DNA of 64,000 nt, taken from NCBI GenBank assembly GCA_965247475.1, contig OZ252016.1, positions 2,648,100 to 2,712,099 of the forward strand, read 5' to 3'. The translations under genes and the position numbers were made by a program. Every line of letters begins with the position of its first letter. Positions within the stretch are counted from its first letter, which is position 1. The notes beneath the pieces were generated by a model. The model did not search any database and had not been told where the DNA came from. It worked only from the letters and a program-made list of their open reading frames with translations. This DNA comes from G965247475 sp965247475 (lineage in GTDB: Bacteria > Chloroflexota > UBA11872). Positions 27,417 through 35,924 of the stretch are shown piece by piece.

Positions 27417-27753
27417 AGCGCGTCACTCCGTTCTTGGAAAAAGGTCAAGAACCCGCCCGGCGACGCTGCGCGGGATTCGATTCGCTGCCACGTTGGTCGT
27501 TGTCTGCCCGGCGGCCACGTGCAGTGGCGGCACATCGTGGGCCGCGGGACACGCGGGGAGTCGGCATCGGTCCCCGCGACGAGGACTACATGGCCACTCG
27601 GCCTTCCGAGATGGGTGACGTCGCGATAAGGGCTGACGCGCGCATGGCTAAGGGTAGCGTGTTTGCCGATTCGGCTCCTGTCGACGGCCCGTCACCTCGG
27701 CCCCGCCCATCACCCCGGCGTCCGCCGGGGGGTCCAAGGGGCCTGGAGTGGGG

Positions 27754-27777
27754 GCCCAGGCTGCACGCAGCCTGGGC
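27754..27777. repeat. Perfect 10-bp inverted repeat (hairpin)
   Basis: GCCCAGGCTG (27754-27763) and CAGCCTGGGC (27768-27777) form a perfect stem with the 4-nt loop CACG. No T-run follows on either strand, so it is not a standard terminator. Confidence 0.6.
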
Positions 27778-27951
27778 TCGTCAACCGTGCCGGGTCCCAA
27801 GGCGTGTGCAACGGGTCACGCACCCAGGGCGACCAGCCGCGATATGCGGACCAGCAGGCCCACGCCCGCCCGCTGGCGCGGCGCCCGCCTCGCGCAGGGC
27901 TGGTCATCTGAGCAGGCCACGGGCCGGCTAGTCCTTTACGCAACGCATGCT

Positions 27952-27970
27952 AGTCGTATTGATAACGACT
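27952..27970. repeat. Inverted repeat in AT-rich patch
   Basis: AGTCGT (27952-27957) and ACGACT (27965-27970) flank the AT-rich 7-nt centre ATTGATA. Nearby CTTTACG occurs twice (about 27934 and 27991). It may be a protein-binding site or a relic. Confidence 0.35.
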
Positions 27971-28180
27971 TCAAGTAGGTGAATATAGGACTTTACGACG
28001 TGTCCACGATCCTCCGCGGATATCCGCGCCGCATCCCCACGCCCCACGTCGAGCGCGGGACCCTCCTGACGCGCATGAGCAGGCGGCGCTGCGCTTGATG
28101 CGCTGCAACTGCGCCCAGCGGCACGCGAGGTCGCGAAGCGACGATGAGAACGACTCGCGACGGCCAGGCGGCCGTCACGT

Positions 28181-29026
28181 TCACATCGTGAGCAGTTCGC
28201 CGCCGTCCACGTTGAGCACGTTGCCGGTCAGCCAGGCGGTCTCCGGAGCCGTGAGCGCCCCGATCGCCTGCGCGACATCCTCAGGCGTCGTCAGCCGGCC
28301 GCTGGGGTTGAACTTACTCGCGTGCGCCAGCATTTCGTCATTGCCCGGGATCGCCCGCAGCGCCGGCGTATCCGTCACGCCGGCCCGGATCGCGTTGGCC
28401 GTCACGCCTTGCGGCGCCAGCTCCACCGCGAGTTGTCGGATGTGCGCCTCCAGCGTCGACTTGGCCGTGCCGACCGCGCCGTAGGCCGGCCAGACCCGCT
28501 CCGAACCGGCGCTCGTCATGGCGTAGATCCGCGATCCCTCGCCCAGCAGTTCGCGGCGCGCGAGGTCCTGCGTCCAGTACGCGAGGCTGTTCGCCATCAC
28601 GTCCAGCGTCATCTCCATCTGCCGCTGGTTGACCGCCTCGCCCGGCGCGGCGCCGATGTACGGCTTCAGCGTTCCGAATGCCAGCGAGTGCAGCATCACG
28701 CGGATCGGCGGTCGCGACTCCATCACCGCCGGCGTGACCTGATCGAGCACGCGCGCCCTCGCCTCCGCGTCGGCCGCGTTCAGGTTGAAGAACTCGGCCC
28801 GCCGACCGTGCGAGGTGATGTCGCGTTGCACCGCCTCCGCCAGCGGGATGGTGCTGCGGCGGTCCAGGTGCACGCCGATCACGTCCATCCCGAGGGACGC
28901 CAGATGCCGCGCGGCCGCCGCGCCGAAGCCGCTCGATGCGCCGAGAATCAGCGCCCATCCGTCGAGCCGCGGTCCCTGGACGGTCACCGATCGCCTCGTC
29001 TCTGCATTCGCCGCCGTTCGCCGCAT
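28181..29026 (-). CDS. SDR enoyl-ACP reductase-like protein (FabL/FabI type)
   Basis: An SDR-fold oxidoreductase of about 281 aa with GASSGFGAAAARHLASLG near the N-terminus and the active site AYGAVGTAK. The latter gives Tyr-x6-Lys spacing as in FabI/FabL enoyl-ACP reductases, not the classical YxxxK. Downstream LAPQGVTANAIRAGVTDTPA and GNVLNVDGGE follow the FabL pattern. A role in fatty acid elongation is therefore likely but not certain. The ATG at 29026 has GAGGGG 9 nt upstream. A GTG at 28987, also with a GAGG at 6 nt, is an alternative that would remove 13 residues. The gene is divergent from the Gfo/Idh gene. Confidence 0.75.
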   Translation of the reverse strand: MRRTAANAETRRSVTVQGPRLDGWALILGASSGFGAAAARHLASLGMDVIGVHLDRRSTIPLAEAVQRDITSHGRRAEFFNLNAADAEARARVLDQVTPAVMESRPPIRVMLHSLAFGTLKPYIGAAPGEAVNQRQMEMTLDVMANSLAYWTQDLARRELLGEGSRIYAMTSAGSERVWPAYGAVGTAKSTLEAHIRQLAVELAPQGVTANAIRAGVTDTPALRAIPGNDEMLAHASKFNPSGRLTTPEDVAQAIGALTAPETAWLTGNVLNVDGGELLTM

Positions 29027-29079
29027 CGTATCGCGCCCCTCAGGTTGACGTGCGGCCGTCGACCTCGCAGATTCGTTGC

Positions 29080-30117
29080 ATGGCCACGACATTTGGGCTC
29101 GCGCTCGTCGGCTGCGGGCCCGTGGGCCGGCGCTACGCAATCGCCGCCCGCGACGTTCGGACTCTGCGGATCGCGCTGTGCGTGGATGACCAGGCAGCCC
29201 GTGCCGCGGAAGTCGCGAGCGATGTTGGCGCGATTCCCGCAACGATGGACGGGGCTGTCGGGACTGAGTCGATCGACGGGCTGATCATCACGGCCGATGC
29301 CGGCGACCGTGCGGAGCTCGTCGCGACCGCCGCAAGGGCCGGGAGGCACGTGCTGGTGCACGCGCCGATCGGCCTGACCCGCGCGTCGGCAAAGGCGGCC
29401 GCGCGCGCGGCCGCCCGCGCGAACACGTTGCTGCTCGTCGGCTTTCCCTGGCGGTTCGCCGCGCCGGTGGAGCTCGCCCGCCGTCTCATGCATGAGCCGC
29501 GAGTCGCCGCGGGGCAGATGTTCGGCGACGGCGCCTTCGGCGTTGGATGCGTGCCCGATGGGCGCCCCGGCGAGGGCGCGCTCTGGTCGTCCGGGATTCA
29601 TTTCATCGACCTGCTCGCATTCGTCATGAAGAGCCGCCCCGAGCGCGTTCAGGCGTTCGGTGGCGCGCTTGTCAACCCCGGCGCGCAGGTTGTGGACTCG
29701 GCGGTATGCGCGTTCGTCTTCCCCGGCGGCCGGATCGCCTCACTCACGATCTCCGCGTCCCCGTCGGCCGGCGCCGTCGGCGATCCGTATCTCGAGCTCT
29801 CGGATGGCGCGCGCCGCATCGTGCTCACCGATGGGCTGCGCGCGGCCGAGCTCGCCGGCTACAAGCCGAACGCGGTCACCGCCGCCGCGCCTGCCGTGCT
29901 TCAGGTCGATCGGTCGACCTCCGAGGTCAGGGCCCGCGAGCGGAACGCCGACGATCCGATCGTCGCGCAGCTGCGGGCGTTCGCGACCGCGCTGGAGACC
30001 GGGCGGCTCCCCGACGGAGCCGCCGGCCCGGTCGACGGCCAGGCGGCCACCGCGGTCGTCTGCTCTGTGCTGGATGCGGTCCGCACTGGCGTGCCGCGGC
30101 GGCTGAGACTGCCCTGA
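29080..30117 (+). CDS. Gfo/Idh/MocA family oxidoreductase
   Basis: A 345-aa NAD(P)-dependent oxidoreductase. The Rossmann start is LALVGCGPVGRRYA, the region that usually reads EKP is HAPIGLT, so the usual catalytic lysine position is not conserved, and the C-terminal alpha/beta domain contains GALWSSGIHFIDLLAFV with the expected histidine. It is co-directional with nadD, which starts 6 nt after its stop. The substrate is unknown. Confidence 0.8.
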   Translation: MATTFGLALVGCGPVGRRYAIAARDVRTLRIALCVDDQAARAAEVASDVGAIPATMDGAVGTESIDGLIITADAGDRAELVATAARAGRHVLVHAPIGLTRASAKAAARAAARANTLLLVGFPWRFAAPVELARRLMHEPRVAAGQMFGDGAFGVGCVPDGRPGEGALWSSGIHFIDLLAFVMKSRPERVQAFGGALVNPGAQVVDSAVCAFVFPGGRIASLTISASPSAGAVGDPYLELSDGARRIVLTDGLRAAELAGYKPNAVTAAAPAVLQVDRSTSEVRARERNADDPIVAQLRAFATALETGRLPDGAAGPVDGQAATAVVCSVLDAVRTGVPRRLRLP

Positions 30118-30123
30118 CGTTCC

Positions 30124-30747
30124 ATGCGCCTTGGACTGTTCGGCGGCACATTCGACCCGATTCACTTCGGACATCTCGCGGTCGCGGCCGAAGCTCGGCG
30201 CGCCGCTGCCCTTGACCGCGTGCTGTTTCTCCCGGCGCTGCAATCGCCGCTGCGCGAACCGCCGCTGGCGACGGCCGAGGCCCGCCTCCGGATGTGCGAG
30301 CTGGCCCTGGCCGACCAGCCGGAATTCGCCGTCTCCGACGTCGAGGTCCGGCGGGCGCCGCCCTCGTACACGGTCGACACGATCCTCGCCATTCGCCGCC
30401 AGCGGCCCGAGGACTCGTTGGTTGTGGTGATGGGCGCCGACGCGCTGCGCGAGGTGCCGTCGTGGCGCGATTTCGGGCGCATCTTGCGCGAGGCCGAAAT
30501 CATCGCCCTGACCCGCCCCGACCATCCCGGATCGCTGCCCGAGGCGCTTGTTGCGGCAGTCCCCAGTGCGCCCGACCGGATCGACATCCGAACCATGCCC
30601 CCGGTTGACATCTCGGCGTCGTCGATCCGCGCGATGATTGTCGACGGTCGCGAGATCGGCGCCTACGTCCCCGCGGCGGTGGCGGATTACATCCGGCGCC
30701 ACCGCCTGTACGCGTCCGCGCCAAGCGTCAAGACCGGTCCGATATAA
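30124..30747 (+). CDS. nadD: Nicotinate-nucleotide adenylyltransferase
   Basis: Forms nicotinic acid adenine dinucleotide in NAD synthesis. The 207-aa protein has GGTFDPIHFGH (7-17) with the (T/H)xGH nucleotidyl-transfer motif, PPSYTVDTI, MGADAL, and the C-terminal ISASSIR signature. rsfS follows 24 nt downstream, a common nadD-rsfS pairing. Confidence 0.95.
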   Translation: MRLGLFGGTFDPIHFGHLAVAAEARRAAALDRVLFLPALQSPLREPPLATAEARLRMCELALADQPEFAVSDVEVRRAPPSYTVDTILAIRRQRPEDSLVVVMGADALREVPSWRDFGRILREAEIIALTRPDHPGSLPEALVAAVPSAPDRIDIRTMPPVDISASSIRAMIVDGREIGAYVPAAVADYIRRHRLYASAPSVKTGPI

Positions 30748-30771
30748 TTCGCCGCCTATGACGCCGTTCCC

Positions 30772-31125
30772 GTGGCCATCCTGAATCCCGAAGAGTTTCC
30801 TCGTCGGGCCGTGGAGAGCCTGTTAGTCCACGGCGGGTCCGATGTGACCCTGCTGGACCTGCGCGGGCTCACCGTCATCGCCGACCACTTCGTCATCGGC
30901 ACTGTCGAGACCTCCACGCAGATGCGCGCCTTTCGCGACACCATGGACAGCATGCTCGCCGCCGAATCCGCCGCCCATCCGCGCTTCGAGGGCGTGTTCG
31001 AGGATGGTTGGGTGCTGGCCGACTTCGGCGCCACGATCGTTCACGTGTTCTCGCCCGACGGGCGGGCGCACTATCGACTCGAGGAGTTGTGGGCCGAGGC
31101 GCCCACGATCCTCCACGTGCAATAG
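30772..31125 (+). CDS. rsfS: Ribosomal silencing factor RsfS
   Basis: RsfS binds ribosomal protein uL14 and blocks subunit joining when nutrients are poor. The 117-aa protein has the DUF143 core: DVTLLDLRGLTVIADHFVIGT, STQMRAFRDTM, and the C-terminal GWVLADFGATIVHVFSPDGRAHYRLEELW. GTG start. It is directly behind nadD. Confidence 0.95.
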   Translation: MAILNPEEFPRRAVESLLVHGGSDVTLLDLRGLTVIADHFVIGTVETSTQMRAFRDTMDSMLAAESAAHPRFEGVFEDGWVLADFGATIVHVFSPDGRAHYRLEELWAEAPTILHVQ

Positions 31126-31140
31126 GGCACGGGCCGGCCT

Positions 31141-31308
31141 ATGTCCGCGACGCTCGGATTCCTCGTCGGTGTCGGCGTCGGGATTGTGCTCGGCGTTGGC
31201 GCGGCCTCGCTCATGACGCCCGTCCGCCTGGCGGAGATCCGGCGTAACATCGCGCGGGTCGTCCTTCGCCGCGAGCCGCGGGTCGATTTCGAGGCGATGC
31301 AGCAGTAG
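31141..31308 (+). CDS. Small single-span membrane protein
   Basis: A 55-aa protein: a glycine-rich N-terminal helix (LGFLVGVGVGIVLGVGAASLM), then a basic amphipathic tail (RLAEIRRNIARVVLRREP). It resembles YtxH-type small membrane proteins in layout. It starts 15 nt after rsfS on the same strand, which supports cotranscription. The ribosome binding site is weak. Confidence 0.5.
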   Translation: MSATLGFLVGVGVGIVLGVGAASLMTPVRLAEIRRNIARVVLRREPRVDFEAMQQ

Positions 31309-31337
31309 GCCGTAGGTCGGCCGCGCGAGGTCACGCC

Positions 31338-33674
31338 CTACCCGTCGGCCAGCCGCACCACCGTCACTCCCGCGCCGCCCTCGTTGAGCGGCGCGTCCGC
31401 CAGCGACTCGACGGCCGGATGCCGGTCCAGATGGTCGCGCACCGCCCGCCGCAGTGTGCCGGTGCCTTTGCCGTGCACGATCACCAGCCGATCGGCGCCC
31501 GCGAGCAGCGCCCGGTCCAGGCCCGCGTCTACCAGCTCCCCGACCCCGGCGGCGCGCTGACCGCGCAGGCTGATCTCCACCGGGGCACCCGTTGGGCGCG
31601 CGTGCCGTCGCCGGGCTCTGCCGCGCGTCGGCGGCCGCGTGGCCTCCCGGATCGCCTCCCGCGGCACCCTGGTTCGAATGCTCCCGATCGCGACCTCGAC
31701 CTCGCCGTCTTCAACCTCGACGACCTCGCCCGGGCTCCCGTAGCCCTCGATGTGAACCGTGTCACCGATGGCGACGGCGACCATGGGCCGCTCGGGCAGG
31801 TCGGGCGCCGCCGGCGCCGGTTGGTCCAGTCGCTTGGCCGCGCGCTCGACGCTGCGGCGCGCGCGCCCGGTTTGGTCAGATGCACCGGCCGCGCGGGTCG
31901 CGTCGACCAGCGCCCTCTGTGCCTGCCGCAGCAGCCCGCGCGCCTGCCGTCGCGCGTCGCGCAACAGCGTGTCCCGCTCGTTGGAGATCGCCGCCAGTCG
32001 CGTGTCCAGCTCCTCCCGCAGGGCCGCCGAGTCCCGCGCGTCGGCTTCGGCGTCACGTCGGGCCTGGTCGGTCGCCGCCCGGTCCGCGTGCATCTCGCCG
32101 ATAACCCGCTCGACCTCCGCATAGCCGGCGCCCAGCCGCGCCCGCGCGCTCTCCACCACCGCCGGGTCCAGACCCAGACGCGCGGCGATCTCCAGCGCGT
32201 TGCTCTTGCCCGGCACGCCCATCACGAGCCGGAACGTCGGCTGCAGCGACTCGACGTCGAATTCCACGCTGGCGTTGCGCGCCAGCGGATGCTCGTACGC
32301 GAACGTCTTCAACTCCGGGTGATGCGTGGTCACGACGGCCGTCGCGCCTGCCTCGAGTATTCGTTCCACGATCGCGTGGCCGAGCGCCGAGCCCTCCGTC
32401 GGATCGGTGCCAGCGCCCACTTCGTCGGCCAGCATCAGCGTGCGAGGCGCCGCCGATTCCACCATCGTGACCAGATTCCGCAGGTGGCTCGAGAACGTGC
32501 TCAGGCTCTGCTCGATGCTCTGCTCGTCGCCGATGTCGGCGTAGATGTGCTCGTAGACCGCGACCGACGATCCGGGCTTCACCGGCAGGTGCATCCCGCA
32601 GGCCGCCATCAAGTGCAGCAGCCCGATCGTCTTCAGCGCCACCGTCTTCCCGCCAGTGTTCGGGCCGGTGATGACCAGCGCGCGGGCGCCCGCCGACGCG
32701 CCCATGTTGAGCTCGACGTCAATCGGCACGACCGGGTCCTCGAGCAGCGGGTGCCGCGCGCCGGCGAGCCGGAACCCGTCCGAGTCGGCCACGTCGGGTG
32801 CCTCCGCGTCGAGACGATTCGCGTAGCGCCCGAGCGCCAGCGCCAGATCGAGCGCCGCCAGCCCCTCGACGCTGCCCACAATGGCGTCGCGCGCTTCCCC
32901 CACCTGCCCGGACAGCTCGCGGAGAATGCGCTCCACCTCATGCCGCTCGGCCGCGGCCAGCTCTCGAACCTGGTTGTTGAGCTCGACGGTCGCCATCGGC
33001 TCCATGAACACCGTGGCGCCGGTTGTCGACGTGTCATGCACGATCCCGTCGAAGTCCTTGCGGCGATCCTGCTTGACCGGCACCACCAGGCGGCCGTTTC
33101 GCTCCGTCACGATCGGCTCCCGCAGCAGCGGCCGCGCGCGCGCGCCGACCGCGATTCGTTGCATCAGCTGGGCCACGCGCGCCTGCTGCCGTCGCAGCCG
33201 GGTGCGGAGCGAGCCGAGGGTTCGAGACGCGCCGTCCACCACCCGGCCGTCCTGGTCGAGCGTGCGCTCGATCAGCGCCTCGAGATGCCCCGGTGGATCG
33301 ACCGGCTGAACGATCGACCAAAGGCCTGGGAGCTCGTCGCGGTGTTTCCCGACTTGGCGCCGCGCCCGCCGCGCGGCCCCGAGCAGCGCCTGCACCCGCA
33401 GCAATGCCGGCGGCTCCAGCCGGTAGCCGCGCGACGCCAGCTCCACGCTCTCGCGCACATCGCTTGCGCCGTCGAGCGCGACCCTGTCATCCAGGTCCAG
33501 CAGCCGGCGCGCCTCCGTGGTGCGTTGCAGCCGCGCCGCCACGGTCTCCCGATCCGAGGCCGGCGCCAGCGCGAGCGCCAGCTCGCGCCCGCGCGAGAAG
33601 CTGGTCAGCCCGCCCGCCCGCCGCCGAACCTCCGGCAGCTCTAGGACCGTCAGCGTATGGGTGGGAATCGCCAT
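31338..33674 (-). CDS. mutS2: Endonuclease MutS2
   Basis: MutS2 suppresses homologous recombination and, in some bacteria, acts on collided ribosomes. With the ATG at 33674 it has 778 aa. A core with coiled regions precedes the Walker A GPNTGGKT and Walker B LMLADEVGAGTDPTEG, followed by TTHHPELK, a long charged coiled coil (about 510-630), a KOW-like segment (VAIGDTVHIEGYGSPGEV) and a C-terminal Smr domain with HGKGTGTLR. The Smr LDLRG motif is ISLRG here. Confidence 0.95.
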   Translation of the reverse strand: MAIPTHTLTVLELPEVRRRAGGLTSFSRGRELALALAPASDRETVAARLQRTTEARRLLDLDDRVALDGASDVRESVELASRGYRLEPPALLRVQALLGAARRARRQVGKHRDELPGLWSIVQPVDPPGHLEALIERTLDQDGRVVDGASRTLGSLRTRLRRQQARVAQLMQRIAVGARARPLLREPIVTERNGRLVVPVKQDRRKDFDGIVHDTSTTGATVFMEPMATVELNNQVRELAAAERHEVERILRELSGQVGEARDAIVGSVEGLAALDLALALGRYANRLDAEAPDVADSDGFRLAGARHPLLEDPVVPIDVELNMGASAGARALVITGPNTGGKTVALKTIGLLHLMAACGMHLPVKPGSSVAVYEHIYADIGDEQSIEQSLSTFSSHLRNLVTMVESAAPRTLMLADEVGAGTDPTEGSALGHAIVERILEAGATAVVTTHHPELKTFAYEHPLARNASVEFDVESLQPTFRLVMGVPGKSNALEIAARLGLDPAVVESARARLGAGYAEVERVIGEMHADRAATDQARRDAEADARDSAALREELDTRLAAISNERDTLLRDARRQARGLLRQAQRALVDATRAAGASDQTGRARRSVERAAKRLDQPAPAAPDLPERPMVAVAIGDTVHIEGYGSPGEVVEVEDGEVEVAIGSIRTRVPREAIREATRPPTRGRARRRHARPTGAPVEISLRGQRAAGVGELVDAGLDRALLAGADRLVIVHGKGTGTLRRAVRDHLDRHPAVESLADAPLNEGGAGVTVVRLADG

Positions 33675-33753
33675 CAGGCGCCTGCGCTCAGCGCCAGGCA
33701 CGCCGGGTCGTGCGTGGCGTGTCCGGCTGTGAGGTCCCGCTGGCGTCGCGCAC

Positions 33754-34386
33754 CTAGTTGCGCCGGCTGGACCAGCGGCGATCGAGTCGTTGCTCGATCT
33801 CGGCGATTTGCCGCCTGACCAGACCGTGCTCGGAATCGAGCAGGGCGTCCACGCTGTCCGACTCGAGCAGACGCTGGCCGGTCGCGGAGTCCGCCGCCAG
33901 CCCCGCGGCTACGAAATACGCCAGACGCTCCGGATCGCGTGGCAGATCCAGGTGGTCGCTGAACCCGGCCTGCAACTCCAGGATCATGCCGATCGCGCGC
34001 CGGTACTCGCTGCGCACGTCGGCGGCCTTGGCGGCGACCGCCACCGGATCGAGCATCGGCGTGCCGACCACCGTGACCTCGCCGATCGTGTGCGGCTCCC
34101 GCACCACGATCGTCTCGATCTCGAAGCGCTCCTCGCCGGCGACCAGAATGTTGAGCCGCCCGTCGTCCATCCGGCTCGATTTGATGATGCGAGCGGTCGT
34201 GCCGATCCGGTGTGGCGTAGCCGGGTCTCCGACCTCGGCGCCCTCCTTGATCAATACCACGCCGAACGGCAAATCCTCGTCCAGGCAACGACCGATCATC
34301 GCCCGGTACCGGGGCTCGAAGATATGCAGCGGTAGACGCATGCGCGGGAACAGCACGGTCTGCAGCGGGAACAAATCGAGTCGCAT
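33754..34386 (-). CDS. Lon N-terminal (LON substrate-binding) domain protein
   Basis: A 210-aa stand-alone LON-domain protein, starting MRLDLFPLQTVLFPRMRLPLHIFEPRYR, the typical N-terminus of this family, without AAA+ or protease parts. Such proteins are presumed to bind proteins or peptides. Their role is unclear. The ATG at 34386 is chosen from homology. The longer frame upstream runs antisense through marR and is not coding. Confidence 0.88.
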   Translation of the reverse strand: MRLDLFPLQTVLFPRMRLPLHIFEPRYRAMIGRCLDEDLPFGVVLIKEGAEVGDPATPHRIGTTARIIKSSRMDDGRLNILVAGEERFEIETIVVREPHTIGEVTVVGTPMLDPVAVAAKAADVRSEYRRAIGMILELQAGFSDHLDLPRDPERLAYFVAAGLAADSATGQRLLESDSVDALLDSEHGLVRRQIAEIEQRLDRRWSSRRN

Positions 34387-34474
34387 GTACGAGTCTAGAA
34401 CGGTGACCGGAGCCGGGTCGTTCGGCCGGCGGGCGCGCGGCGCGTGCGGCCTGGACCGGACCGTCGGGCCGATT

Positions 34475-34513
34475 TGCATTGATAGCGTCGAATATATCGC
34501 TATAATCAATGCA
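34475..34513. promoter_or_regulatory. Palindromic operator over the marR promoter
   Basis: Perfect 9-bp arms TGCATTGAT (34475-34483) and ATCAATGCA (34505-34513), with an inner AGCG/CGCT pair, enclose an AT-rich centre. The arms cover the -35 and -10 boxes and reach the ATG, which is the classical position for MarR autorepression. Confidence 0.65.
34479..34506 (+). promoter_or_regulatory. Strong promoter, probably giving a leaderless marR mRNA
   Basis: TTGATA (34479-34484) and a perfect TATAAT (34501-34506) are spaced by 16 nt. Transcription should begin near 34513, which is the A of the marR ATG. No ribosome binding site is present between -10 and ATG. Confidence 0.7.
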
Positions 34514-35034
34514 TGTTGACCGACACCGCCGTTGCCCGCGCTCCCGACCGCGCCGCGCGTCGGCAGGCGCTGCTCGACGAGGTGTTGCGCGCCGAAGACG
34601 AGGTCTCGTGGATTACGCTGCGGACCATGCCGCCGATGTTCGCCCAGGGCGCGTTCACTTGGACGCAGTTGCGTGGTCTGTTCGCGATCGCGTACCGCGG
34701 CGAGACCACAATCGGCCAGTTCGCCGAGCTCATGGGCGTTGGCCAGCCGTCCGCCAGCGTGCTGGCGGACCGATTGGTGCGGGACGGGCTCATCGAGCGC
34801 AAGAGCGACACCCGCGACCGCCGGCGGACCCTGGTGACCTTGGCCGACCGGGGGCGTGCGCTGATCACCAGCATGCTCGATATCCGGCGCTCCACCTTTG
34901 AGCGCTACGCGGCGCACATGAGCGACGCGTCGCTGCAAGCGCTGGCCGACGGAACCCGCGCGCTCGCCGCGGCCGCGCGCGCGGCCACCGCGATCCGCGC
35001 CGCGGGCGGATGTGAGCGGGAGAGCGCGCGGTGA
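34513..35034 (+). CDS. MarR family transcriptional regulator
   Basis: A 173-aa MarR-type winged-helix repressor. The DNA-binding part reads TTIGQFAELMGVGQPSASVLADRLVRDGLIERKSDTRDRRRTLVTL, with the wing DTRDRR. It is the first gene of an operon with an ABC exporter and a UGA-containing redoxin. The next gene begins in a GTGA overlap with its stop. A palindrome over its own promoter suggests autoregulation. The only cysteine is near the C-terminus (GCERESAR), so the N-terminal redox cysteine of OhrR is absent. The ligand is unknown. Confidence 0.9.
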   Translation: MLTDTAVARAPDRAARRQALLDEVLRAEDEVSWITLRTMPPMFAQGAFTWTQLRGLFAIAYRGETTIGQFAELMGVGQPSASVLADRLVRDGLIERKSDTRDRRRTLVTLADRGRALITSMLDIRRSTFERYAAHMSDASLQALADGTRALAAAARAATAIRAAGGCERESAR

Positions 35035-35924
35035 ACCAGGCTGCGATCGAGACCTCCGGCCTCACCAAGCACTACGGGTCGGTCCAGGCGCTCAACGATC
35101 TGGACCTGACGATCGAATCCGGCGAGGTATTCGGCTATCTGGGCCCCAATGGCGCGGGCAAGACCACCACGATCCGGCTGCTGCTCGGGTTTCTGCGCCC
35201 CACGCGCGGATCCGCGCGGATACGGGGCCTGGATGTCCAGGCCCGCGGCCCCGAGGCTCGCCGCGCAGTCAGCTACATGCCCAGCGAAGACGCGCTCTAC
35301 GACTCCATGCGGGGGTTGGAGTACCTCGTCGCCTTCGAGCGTCTCAGCGGCCGGCCCGCGCACCGTCGCGACGAGCTCATCGAGCGTCTCGACCTCGATG
35401 TCACGCGCCGCATCAAGTCGCTCTCGACCGGCAACCGGCAAAAGGTCGGGATCGTGCGAGCGCTGCAAGCCGATGTGCCCGTGTACATGCTGGACGAGCC
35501 CACCCGCGGGCTCGACCCCCTGGTCCAGCAGGAGTTCGGCCGGATCCTCCGTGAATACCGGGACGAAGGTCGGACCGTCCTGCTCTCGACGCACGTGCTG
35601 TCCGAGGCCGAGTCGCTGGCCGATCGGGTCGGAATCCTGCGCGCCGGCTCGCTCGTGGCGGTCGAGACGGTCGCGTCGCTGATCCAGGCGCGCGTCCGGC
35701 GGTTCACCGTGCGGTTCGCGGGCTCGGCGCCGCCCGATGTCGCGCTCCCCGACGCTCGCGTGCTCGCGCGGCGCGACTCCGAGCTCGAGTTCGAGCTCGC
35801 GGGCTCGATGGACGCGGTCGTCAAGAGCCTCGCCCGTTACGAGGTCGTCGATTTCTTCACCGCCGAGCCGACGCTCGAGGAGATATTCCTGCGCTATTAC
35901 GGGGAGGAGGCCGCCGCTCCGTGA
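35031..35924 (+). CDS. ABC transporter ATP-binding protein
   Basis: A 297-aa ATPase of the CcmA/NatA-like exporter type. Walker A GPNGAGKT is at 38-45, the signature LSTGNRQ at 131-137, Walker B VYMLDEP at 151-157 and the H-loop in STHVLSEAE. A C-terminal extension of about 90 residues matches that of ABC-2 exporters. GTG start overlapping the marR stop, and its own stop overlaps the permease start. It powers export of an unknown compound together with the next gene. Confidence 0.93.
   Translation: MNQAAIETSGLTKHYGSVQALNDLDLTIESGEVFGYLGPNGAGKTTTIRLLLGFLRPTRGSARIRGLDVQARGPEARRAVSYMPSEDALYDSMRGLEYLVAFERLSGRPAHRRDELIERLDLDVTRRIKSLSTGNRQKVGIVRALQADVPVYMLDEPTRGLDPLVQQEFGRILREYRDEGRTVLLSTHVLSEAESLADRVGILRAGSLVAVETVASLIQARVRRFTVRFAGSAPPDVALPDARVLARRDSELEFELAGSMDAVVKSLARYEVVDFFTAEPTLEEIFLRYYGEEAAAP

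Larger units (their letters stand above)
27417..28180. other. 760-bp gene-free stretch upstream of amt
   Basis: No frame here has coding character on either strand, and no tRNA arm pattern was found. The stretch contains a strong 10-bp hairpin (27754-27777), several weaker inverted repeats (for example CCGC/GCGG around 27837-27849) and an AT-rich patch at about 27930-28000 in otherwise very GC-rich sequence. A structured RNA or a regulatory leader for amt is possible, but it matches no family I recognise. Confidence 0.5.

Noticed and set aside
27660..27960. RNase P RNA, SRP RNA, tmRNA or tRNA in the long spacer
   Set aside because: None of their conserved core sequences could be found on either strand.
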